Under the pieces are notes generated by a model. The model made no database searches and had not been told where the DNA came from. It saw nothing but the letters and a program-made list of their open reading frames with translations. Below, in pieces: positions 1 to 5,273 of a DNA stretch of 7,910 bases. The translations under genes and the position numbers were made by a program. Origin of the DNA: an uncultured Barnesiella sp. (GTDB lineage Bacteria; Bacteroidota; Bacteroidia; Bacteroidales; Barnesiellaceae_A); the NCBI GenBank assembly GCA_904502265.1, contig CAJGDT010000075.1, positions 1 to 7,910 on the forward strand, given 5' to 3'. How positions within the stretch are numbered: position 1 is the stretch's first letter; the number at the start of each line of letters is the position of its first letter.

Positions 1-799
1 ACAGCATAAGTAGTAGCACAATTATCATCTTGCATTGCGCAGCTGTAGCAAGGGCTAATATGATGAACGATGTGCCTTTGCCTTGTGAGATTGCTTCAAG
101 TTTAACAAAATTACCCGGAGCAAAGAACATAATGCTATAACCAATAATCAGTCCAATCAGTAGGATTGTATGCAGAGGGCTTTTATATTGCTTTTGGATA
201 ATGTATTCGACAAGTGTAGCAGCTATTATACCGGTTATAAGAGTCTCGTGCGACCAACCGATTAACACTGTAAAGATGAAACAAAGAGGGTATCGGTATG
301 GAGTACAATTTCGGTGATTGTCCCTATAAACATATAGAAATGCTACCGCTGCAAGCATCATCCAATAATAGTTGAAACTTCCTGATGCCCAGAATGGTAA
401 GTATGAATTATCGGGTGATAAAAACCGTAAGTATACAATAGCCAAAAGCCAGTATACCCATGAGCGTTTGTCGCGAGGTATGGCAAATATTACGATTGAG
501 CATAGCAACATTGACCACACTGTAGCGTTGAGTATGTTGAACAACTGCTTGTCGGGCGAGAGCCATAGTACCAATTGCTCTACAGCATGTATAATGCTAC
601 GACCATTGATGTTGTGGTAGTGTAGATATTGAGAACGAAAAATATCTTTTATCGACTCAATAGGGCTGTCAAGATTGTACATGACGATGTATCGGTAGAA
701 AAAATCATCATTGATATATGGGAATAACCCATTGAGCCACACCATATATATTGTGTATGCTACAAGTAGCCCCGATATAACAATAGTAGATTTCTTCAT
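1..799 (-). CDS. DUF6056-like multi-pass membrane protein, possible GT-C-type glycosyltransferase (partial, 3' end beyond window)
   Basis: An open frame runs from ATG at 799 through the left edge without a stop, giving 266 visible residues. I translated it by hand. Hydrophobic segments lie near residues 5-25, 85-107, 113-127, 145-158, 171-203 and 210-228, with another starting near 245, so this is a polytopic inner-membrane protein. Motifs recall the DUF6056 family: an acidic pair after the first membrane segment (NDD, 30-32), NGR (65-67), W-x-x-G-S-F-N-Y-Y-W (137-146), GWSHE (181-185) and APGN (227-230). DUF6056 proteins are usually about 450-550 residues, so roughly half is seen. The early acidic pair resembles GT-C glycosyltransferases, which use lipid-linked sugars, but that function is inference. 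An in-frame ATG at 811 is an alternative start; I prefer 799 because it begins MKK and has a GATGAG-like stretch upstream. It follows the Lrp-family gene on the same strand after 85 nt. Confidence 0.7.
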   Translation of the reverse strand, partial: MKKSTIVISGLLVAYTIYMVWLNGLFPYINDDFFYRYIVMYNLDSPIESIKDIFRSQYLHYHNINGRSIIHAVEQLVLWLSPDKQLFNILNATVWSMLLCSIVIFAIPRDKRSWVYWLLAIVYLRFLSPDNSYLPFWASGSFNYYWMMLAAVAFLYVYRDNHRNCTPYRYPLCFIFTVLIGWSHETLITGIIAATLVEYIIQKQYKSPLHTILLIGLIIGYSIMFFAPGNFVKLEAISQGKGTSFIILALATAAQCKMIIVLLLML

Positions 800-821
800 C
801 GCACATCTCATCCTATAAATA

Positions 822-867
822 AGAAACGACACCAATTGTTCTACTGTAAACTATTGGAGTCGTTTCT
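822..867 (-). terminator. Imperfect 19-bp inverted repeat, probable terminator of the Lrp-family gene
   Basis: Arms at 822-840 and 849-867 pair over 19 positions with two mismatches (831/858 and 837/852), around an 8-nt loop. Read on the minus strand, the hairpin begins 18 nt after the regulator's stop codon and is followed by a T-rich but interrupted run (TTATTTAT). It ends 10 nt before the possible ATG at 811 of the membrane-protein gene. A rho-independent terminator is the simplest reading. The weak U-tract and large loop mean a leader structure controlling the downstream gene is also possible. Confidence 0.45.
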
Positions 868-884
868 AAAATTTCTATAATCGG

Positions 885-1364
885 TTAGTCAATAAAGTCC
901 GATACATCCTCAATGGGTAATTGGCGTTTGAAAACCTCTTTGAAAGAAATAAGACTCTCGGTGCGAGCCAAGCCAAGGGGTTGCAATTTAGAGTGGATAA
1001 TATCGAGCATGTGACTATTGTCGCGAGCATATAGCTTGATAAACATATCGTACTCTCCGGTTGTAAAGTGACATTCAACAACCTCCGGTATTTGCTTGAG
1101 TTGTTCTACAATACCCGAAAAGTCCCCGGGTGATTGCAAATAAAAACCGATGTAGGCACATGTGCCAAATCCAATTTTGTTAGAGTCGAGTACATATTCC
1201 GATCCTTTCAGTACACCCAAGTTGGTGAGTTTCTGTACGCGCTGGTGTATAGCAGCACCCGATACGCCACATTCGCGGGCTACTTCCAGGAATGGAATTC
1301 TTGAGTTGGACGCAATTAACTTTAAGATTTTATAATCTAATGCGTCTAATTGATGGTGTCCCAT
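885..1364 (-). CDS. Lrp/AsnC family transcriptional regulator
   Basis: This encodes a complete 159-residue protein, typical length for the family. The N-terminal winged helix-turn-helix spans about residues 5-55, with the opening LDALDYKIL and a recognition-helix region around GVSGAAIHQRVQKL (33-46). The C-terminal RAM ligand-binding and oligomerisation domain runs from about 66 to 147 and contains the TTGEYD segment (101-106) seen in this fold. Family members form dimers to octamers, bind amino acids or related small molecules, and control amino-acid metabolism or transport, often including their own gene. The effector here cannot be told from sequence. The gene is divergent from the acetyltransferase gene across 273 bp and has its own promoter at 1401-1431. 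No clear Shine-Dalgarno precedes the ATG, as is common in Bacteroidota. It might also regulate the flanking genes, but this is inference. Confidence 0.93.
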   Translation of the reverse strand: MGHHQLDALDYKILKLIASNSRIPFLEVARECGVSGAAIHQRVQKLTNLGVLKGSEYVLDSNKIGFGTCAYIGFYLQSPGDFSGIVEQLKQIPEVVECHFTTGEYDMFIKLYARDNSHMLDIIHSKLQPLGLARTESLISFKEVFKRQLPIEDVSDFID

Positions 1365-1400
1365 GGTGTAAATATTTTAGTTTTTCGATTAAGGTTTCTG

Positions 1401-1431
1401 CAAAGTTATAATTCATATTTATATTTGCAAT
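1401..1431 (-). promoter_or_regulatory. Bacteroidota-type promoter of the Lrp-family gene
   Basis: On the minus strand, ATTG (1428-1431) is followed after exactly 19 nt by TAACTTTG (1401-1408). This matches the Bacteroidota sigma factor consensus of a TTG/TTTG -33 box and a TAnnTTTG -7 box. The -7 box lies 36 nt before the regulator's start codon. Confidence 0.7.
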
Positions 1432-1484
1432 AGAAAAAAAGGTTTTTTTTGTGAAAAAAAATATTAATTATTTCAATTTGCAAT
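1423..1484. repeat. 9-bp direct repeat flanking A/T tracts next to the Lrp-family promoter
   Basis: ATTTGCAAT occurs at 1423-1431 and again at 1476-1484. The first copy overlaps the -33 box of the Lrp-family promoter. Between them are homopolymer tracts A7 (1434-1440), T8 (1443-1450) and A8 (1454-1461). The tracts may bend DNA or act as an upstream promoter element, and the repeats could be protein-binding sites, but no binding is shown by the sequence. Confidence 0.4.
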
Positions 1485-1510
1485 CTTTGTAGCTTAAATA
1501 CGTTATTATT

Positions 1511-1565
1511 TTACATGTTAAATTGCTATAATAATGATGGTTGATTACAATTTGTAAACTGTAAT
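1511..1565. promoter_or_regulatory. Cluster of TTACA/TGTAA palindromes, candidate operator
   Basis: A perfect 13-bp palindrome, TTACAA-T-TTGTAA, lies at 1545-1557. Its left half also pairs with a second inverted copy: ATTACA (1544-1549) and TGTAAT (1560-1565), separated by 10 nt. A related near-palindrome, TTACATGTTA, is at 1511-1520. The main palindrome ends just upstream of the -33 box of the candidate acetyltransferase promoter (1571). The position suits an operator, possibly for the divergent Lrp-family regulator. The region is AT-rich, so chance is a real alternative. Confidence 0.35.
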
Positions 1566-1570
1566 TATAG

Positions 1571-1602
1571 CTTGTAGTGTTGCACGATTTATATTAATTT
1601 CG
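1571..1602 (+). promoter_or_regulatory. Candidate promoter of the GNAT gene
   Basis: CTTG (1571-1574) is followed after 20 nt by TAATTTCG (1595-1602), a one-base variant of the Bacteroidota -7 box TAnnTTTG. The -7 box ends 35 nt before the ATG at 1638, a normal distance. It is less certain than the promoter on the opposite strand because the -7 box deviates. Confidence 0.5.
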
Positions 1603-1637
1603 CAATGTCTTTTTTATGATAAAACAATATACCTATT

Positions 1638-2171
1638 ATGATTTGTAAGAAAGTACTTGATAAAGAATCTGTAGAACTCGTAGATGTGCGATATATATAC
1701 GAAGAATCCTTTCCTCTGGATGAACGACGAGATTATACCAAGCTTGTAGAACTTTTATTGCGCAACGATACTTTCATATTGGAAGCAATATGCAGTGAAG
1801 ATAAAGTGGTGGGTATGCTTTCTTTGTGGAATCTCGAAGGGTGGCTCTTTATTGAGCACTTTGCCATAGCTCAGGCTTGTCGTGGGCGAGGTATTGGACG
1901 GGAGGTGATACAAGCCTTTGTCGAAGGAGCTAATAAACCCATCGTGCTCGAGGTAGAGCCCCCTACCGACGAATATAGTCGCCGTCGTATCGATTTTTAT
2001 CGTGGATTGGGATTTGTATTGCACGATACATATAGGTACATACAGCCGTCGTATGACGAGGATCGCGAGGCGGTAGAGTTGCGATTGATGACCTATGGAG
2101 CACCTCTCAATTGCAATCTCGATGCTCTCGCTCGCATGTTGCATGGTTCAGTCTATGGCGTGAAATGGTAA
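1638..2171 (+). CDS. GNAT family N-acetyltransferase
   Basis: This 177-residue protein has the GNAT fold, which transfers an acetyl group from acetyl-CoA to an amine. Motif A is clear: the strand FIEHFAI (71-77) leads into RGRGIG (82-87), the (Q/R)xxGx(G/A) pyrophosphate-binding loop. Motif B is the segment RRIDFYRGLGFV (116-127), where the FYxxLGF pattern is typical. The N-terminal segment YEESFPLDER (21-30) is a common opening of a Bacteroidota subgroup of these enzymes. The acceptor (small molecule, peptide or protein) cannot be predicted. There is no signal peptide or membrane segment, so it is cytosolic. It reads in the same direction as the metal-transport genes, 76 nt upstream of them, with no obvious terminator between, so some readthrough is plausible although those genes appear to have their own -7 box. 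Confidence 0.88.
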   Translation: MICKKVLDKESVELVDVRYIYEESFPLDERRDYTKLVELLLRNDTFILEAICSEDKVVGMLSLWNLEGWLFIEHFAIAQACRGRGIGREVIQAFVEGANKPIVLEVEPPTDEYSRRRIDFYRGLGFVLHDTYRYIQPSYDEDREAVELRLMTYGAPLNCNLDALARMLHGSVYGVKW

Positions 2172-2185
2172 AGTGAAATGTTAAA
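2160..2185 (+). repeat. Tandem 13-bp repeat spanning the GNAT stop codon
   Basis: Two adjacent 13-mers, GTGAAATGGTAAA (2160-2172) and GTGAAATGTTAAA (2173-2185), differ at one base. The first contains the last codons and the TAA stop of the acetyltransferase gene. The second contains GAAATGTTA, identical to one half of the Zur box consensus known from gammaproteobacteria, about 65 nt upstream of the metal-binding protein's start. This could be a slippage duplication or a regulator site. Confidence 0.45.
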
Positions 2186-2222
2186 ATTAAACTTACCGAT
2201 TACATCTTTGTTGTGAATGTTG

Positions 2223-2230
2223 TACCTTTG
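2223..2230 (+). promoter_or_regulatory. -7 box (TACCTTTG) before the metal ABC transporter genes
   Basis: TACCTTTG is an exact match to the Bacteroidota -7 consensus TAnnTTTG and ends 17 nt before the ATG at 2248, implying a short leader. No good -33 box is seen at the expected distance (around 2199-2203 the sequence is TTAC), so the promoter would depend mainly on the -7 box or on an activator. Confidence 0.45.
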
Positions 2231-2247
2231 AAATTTAATACAGAGAT

Positions 2248-3126
2248 ATGCTTGCAAGAATATTACATATAGTCATTGCTTTCACACTATTATTTATGAC
2301 ATCGTGCAATAAAACATCGCACGATGGTCAGCGTGTTGTATCGGTTACAATCTTGCCACAGAAGTATTTGGCTGAGCAGATTGCGGGCAATAATTTTGCC
2401 ATAAATTGCGTAGTGCCGGCCAATAGTAACCCTGAGGTTTATGATCCTACTCCTATGCAACTCATAGAGATTGATAAGAGTGAGGCTTATTTGCGTGTAG
2501 GAGGTATGTTGGGATTTGAGATGACATGGATGGATCGCTTGGCGCAGAACAATCCCGATATGAGAATATATGACACATCGACCGGGATAGAGGTAATGAA
2601 GGTAACGCATAGCCATACGCATGGTAATGGGGTTGTTCATTCATACGATGGTGCCGATCCACACATATGGTCATCGCCTCGCAATGTGCGCATTATGGCG
2701 CAGAATATTTGTGCGGCACTTACCGAACTCGATGCTGCTAATGCTACCTATTATAGGGCCAATTGTGATAAACTTACACAACGAATTGATAGTGTGGAAG
2801 CTGTTGTTGCACAGTTGCTTGAACCATGTCAAGGAGCCGCCTTTGCTATTTATCATCCCTCTCTCAGTTATTTGGCTCGAGACTATGGATTATTGCAACT
2901 ATGTATTGAAAATATGGGTAAAGAAAACTCAGCCATAGTGTTGAAAAATGTAGTTGATGAGGCTATCGATAAGGATGTGAAAGTAGTCTTTGTACAACAA
3001 GAATTTAATCCCCGACAAGTTGAAACTTTTGCTCGCGAATTGGGCGTGGATGTTGTAATGATTAATCCCCTTAATTACGATTGGGCTACCGAAATAATTG
3101 ATATTGCACATGCCATTGCTCGATAA
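2248..3126 (+). CDS. Metal ABC transporter substrate-binding lipoprotein (ZnuA/TroA family)
   Basis: This 292-residue protein belongs to the cluster A-I solute-binding family that captures Zn2+ or Mn2+ outside the inner membrane. Residues 1-20 form a lipoprotein signal peptide: MLAR, a hydrophobic core, then MTSC with the lipidated Cys at 20. The mature part opens with VVSVTILPQKYLAEQIAG (30-47), typical of the family. Expected metal ligands are DPHIW (137-141, His139), His203 in IYHPSLSYLA, and probably Asp278 in NYDW. The first ligand motif, normally PHxYxPTP, reads NPEVYDPTP (61-69), with Glu63 where His is expected. A short His-containing loop (His121, 123, 125, 131) precedes the second ligand, as in many zinc-binding members. 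The size is normal. It overlaps the ATPase gene downstream, so they are probably translated together. Zinc is more likely than manganese because of the His loop, but this is inference. Confidence 0.92.
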   Translation: MLARILHIVIAFTLLFMTSCNKTSHDGQRVVSVTILPQKYLAEQIAGNNFAINCVVPANSNPEVYDPTPMQLIEIDKSEAYLRVGGMLGFEMTWMDRLAQNNPDMRIYDTSTGIEVMKVTHSHTHGNGVVHSYDGADPHIWSSPRNVRIMAQNICAALTELDAANATYYRANCDKLTQRIDSVEAVVAQLLEPCQGAAFAIYHPSLSYLARDYGLLQLCIENMGKENSAIVLKNVVDEAIDKDVKVVFVQQEFNPRQVETFARELGVDVVMINPLNYDWATEIIDIAHAIAR

Positions 3127-3775
3127 TGATATTATAGTAAGTCTGTCGGACGTCTCGCTATCGTATGAACAACGACTTGTCCTTAAGCAAGTAAATCTTG
3201 CTGTACGCAAGCATGACTTTCTGGTAATAACCGGTGTTAATGGAGGTGGTAAAACTACTTTGTTGCGACTCCTGCTCAAGCTTATTGTTCCTACTACCGG
3301 AGCGGTAAAGTATTACGATGAAGGTCGTGAACTCGATTCGTTACACATAGGCTACCTACCACAGAAGAATATGATTGATGCACGTTTCCCCATTTTGGTA
3401 GAGGAGGTTGTTGCTTCAGGATTGTATTCAACCTCGGTGTTAACATCATCGATAGAAAAACGTACGCAAATAGCGCAGGTTTTGTCGCAATTGGGTTTAG
3501 AGAAGTTTGCCCGTAGTCCTATTGGCACACTCTCGGGTGGTGAGTTGCAGCGAACTTTGTTGGCGCGTGCTATTATATCGCGCCCACAGCTATTGGTGCT
3601 CGATGAGCCGTTGTCTTATATTGATGAAGAATTTGCTCCGCGCATTTACGATATGTTGGCTCGATTGTCTCAAGAATGTGCTATTGTCATGGTAACGCAT
3701 CAACCCGATAAGGTTGCCGGATTGGCGACCCGGATGATGAGAATATGTGACGGGACAATTGTTGGAGTAGAATAG
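3110..3775 (+). CDS. Metal ABC transporter ATP-binding protein (ZnuC-like)
   Basis: From ATG at 3110 the protein has 221 residues and all ABC ATPase motifs: A-loop Tyr19, Walker A GVNGGGKTT (42-50), Q-loop Gln85 in YLPQK, signature LSGGE (141-145), Walker B LLVLDE (161-166) with catalytic Glu166, a D-loop-like SYID, and switch His197 in VTHQ. It is expected to energise metal import together with the lipoprotein encoded just upstream. The frame can be extended to a TTG at 3098, but ATG at 3110 is the better start and gives a 17-nt overlap with the preceding gene, a sign of translational coupling; no Shine-Dalgarno is visible. The protein is short, without the C-terminal extension of Proteobacterial ZnuC. 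No permease gene follows: the terminator begins about 10 nt after the stop. Confidence 0.92.
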   Translation: MPLLDNDIIVSLSDVSLSYEQRLVLKQVNLAVRKHDFLVITGVNGGGKTTLLRLLLKLIVPTTGAVKYYDEGRELDSLHIGYLPQKNMIDARFPILVEEVVASGLYSTSVLTSSIEKRTQIAQVLSQLGLEKFARSPIGTLSGGELQRTLLARAIISRPQLLVLDEPLSYIDEEFAPRIYDMLARLSQECAIVMVTHQPDKVAGLATRMMRICDGTIVGVE

Positions 3776-3784
3776 TCATAATAT

Positions 3785-3824
3785 AACGCGCCCTCATGAT
3801 TGTCATGAGGGCGTGTTTTTTATT
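3785..3824 (+). terminator. Strong rho-independent terminator between convergent genes
   Basis: Arms 3785-3799 and 3803-3817 form a GC-rich stem of about 15 bp, including one G-T pair, around a TTG loop. The core is CGCCCTCATGA. On the plus strand it runs into a T-tract (3816-3821), giving a classic terminator for the ABC genes. The T-tract touches the stop codon (3820-3822) of the convergent nucleotidyltransferase gene. In the other direction the tail is only moderately T-rich (GTTATATTAT), so it may also serve that gene less efficiently. Confidence 0.9.
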
Positions 3825-5238
3825 TCTTTACGATACCCATGCGGGCGGCTTCATCGAGCATGTATTGCCATGCAGCCTCGCGTTCGTTGGGGATGATTCC
3901 GTCAAGAATGGCATTTTTGATGGCACTTTTCAGTTCGCCAACCTCGCGCGATGGGGGGAGGGCAAAATACTCCATTATCTCTTCTCCACCTACGGGAGGC
4001 TGGAAGTTGCGTACACGATCTTTCTCCTCTATCTCTTCGAGCTTGCGACGTACAAGGGCAAAGTTGTCAAGGTATCGTCGCACCTTTTCTGCATTCCGTG
4101 AGGTTATGTCGGCTTCGCATAGGAGCATCAACTCTTCTATATCGTCGCCGGCGTCAAAAAGCAGACGGCGTACAGCCGAGTCTGTAACCTCTTCTTCGGC
4201 AAGTACGATGGGACGCATATGCAGCTCTACGAGCTTTTGCACATATTTCATATGCTCGTTGAGGGGCAATTTCATTGTGCGGAAGATACCGGGTATCATC
4301 TTGGCTCCAATGAAGTTGTGGTTGTGAAATGTCCATCCCAGTCGAGGATCGTATCGTTTGGTGCGAGGTTTGGCAATGTCGTGAAAGAGTGCAGCCCAGC
4401 GTAGCCATTCGTTGCGTGAGCGCAAGGCTACGTTGTCGAGCACTGTGAGTGTGTGGTAGAAGTTGTCTTTGTGTCCGTGTCCATCTATGGTTTCGCTACC
4501 TTTTAGTGCCGCTAATTCGGGGCAAATGTAAGGCAACAATCCACTCTCGTCGAGTAGAATAAAACCTCGTGAGGGTATGTCGGAACGCATAATTTTACTC
4601 AATTCATCGGCAATGCGTTCACGCGAAATGATTTTGATACGTTCTTTATTGCGTTTTATCGCATCGAATGTGTCGGGGTATATGCGGAAGTTGAGTTGAG
4701 TGGCAAATCGTATCGCACGCATCATGCGCAAGGGATCATCGCTGAAGGTGATGTCGGGATCGAGCGGTGTGCGTATTATTTCACGTTCTATATCGCCCAT
4801 GCCGTCAAATGGGTCTACCAATTCGCCATATCGGTCGCTGTTGAGGCACAATGCTAAGGCGTTTATGGTGAAGTCACGACGATTTTGGTCGTCTTGTAGT
4901 GTACCATCTTCTACGATGGGCTTGCGTGAATCGTGTGAGTACGATTCGCGTCGGGCTCCTACAAATTCCACCTCCCACATTTCGTTGCCATTACGGTACT
5001 TGACCTGTGCTGTGCCAAAGTTGCGGAATACCGACAAGTGAGCGCGTCGTCCCAACTTCTTGCACAAGGCCTCGGCGAGTTCTATGCCGCTACCCAATGT
5101 TACAACATCAATATCTTTCGACTGACGGCAAAGTACGATATCGCGTACATATCCGCCTATCACAAAGCATGGACGTTGTAATTCATCGGCTACTTGGCCT
5201 ATGAGTTTGAATACGGGTTGTTCGAGGTGCTTGTGCAT
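3820..5238 (-). CDS. cca: CCA tRNA nucleotidyltransferase / poly(A) polymerase family protein with HD domain
   Basis: This 472-residue protein is a class II nucleotidyltransferase, the family that adds or repairs the 3' CCA end of tRNAs. Head-domain motifs in order are IGGYVRD (27-33), the metal-binding DID (42-44), RRDFTINAL (120-128), VDPFDGMGDIE (141-151) and DPLRMMRAIRFA (168-179), followed by the RERIADE segment (206-212) of the neck that reads the incoming nucleotide. An HD-type domain follows: His262 in YHTLTVLDNV and the HD pair His286-Asp287 in ALFHDIAKP. HD domains are metal phosphohydrolases, and in some CCA enzymes they have phosphatase or phosphodiesterase activity. Bacteroidota members are routinely annotated either as CCA transferase or as poly(A) polymerase; the first is more likely if this is the only copy in the genome. 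It is the last gene of the HAD-M24-cca unit, 35 nt after the M24 gene. Confidence 0.92.
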   Translation of the reverse strand: MHKHLEQPVFKLIGQVADELQRPCFVIGGYVRDIVLCRQSKDIDVVTLGSGIELAEALCKKLGRRAHLSVFRNFGTAQVKYRNGNEMWEVEFVGARRESYSHDSRKPIVEDGTLQDDQNRRDFTINALALCLNSDRYGELVDPFDGMGDIEREIIRTPLDPDITFSDDPLRMMRAIRFATQLNFRIYPDTFDAIKRNKERIKIISRERIADELSKIMRSDIPSRGFILLDESGLLPYICPELAALKGSETIDGHGHKDNFYHTLTVLDNVALRSRNEWLRWAALFHDIAKPRTKRYDPRLGWTFHNHNFIGAKMIPGIFRTMKLPLNEHMKYVQKLVELHMRPIVLAEEEVTDSAVRRLLFDAGDDIEELMLLCEADITSRNAEKVRRYLDNFALVRRKLEEIEEKDRVRNFQPPVGGEEIMEYFALPPSREVGELKSAIKNAILDGIIPNEREAAWQYMLDEAARMGIVKK

Positions 5239-5273
5239 AGTTGTTATGGGGCTTAGTTTTTTTTCTCAAGATA

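Noticed and set aside
372..620. Plus-strand open frame of 82 codons at the left end
   Set aside because: It lies opposite the DUF6056-like gene, whose minus-strand frame has coherent membrane segments and family motifs; the plus-strand translation has none.
1755..2144. Minus-strand frame of 129 codons inside the acetyltransferase gene
   Set aside because: It is fully contained in a gene with clear GNAT motifs, and its translation shows no recognisable domain.
2621..2938. Plus-strand frame of 105 codons within the metal-binding protein gene, rich in hydrophobic residues
   Set aside because: I considered it as a possible hidden permease fragment, but it is in an alternative frame of a well-supported gene and lacks ABC permease motifs.
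3098..3109. TTG start extending the ATPase by four residues
   Set aside because: The ATG at 3110 is in the same frame, a better start codon, and already places the A-loop tyrosine at the usual distance from the N terminus.
3839..4327. Plus-strand frame of 162 codons opposite the cca gene
   Set aside because: The serine/arginine-rich translation is typical of the antisense of a coding region; the minus strand carries all the nucleotidyltransferase motifs.
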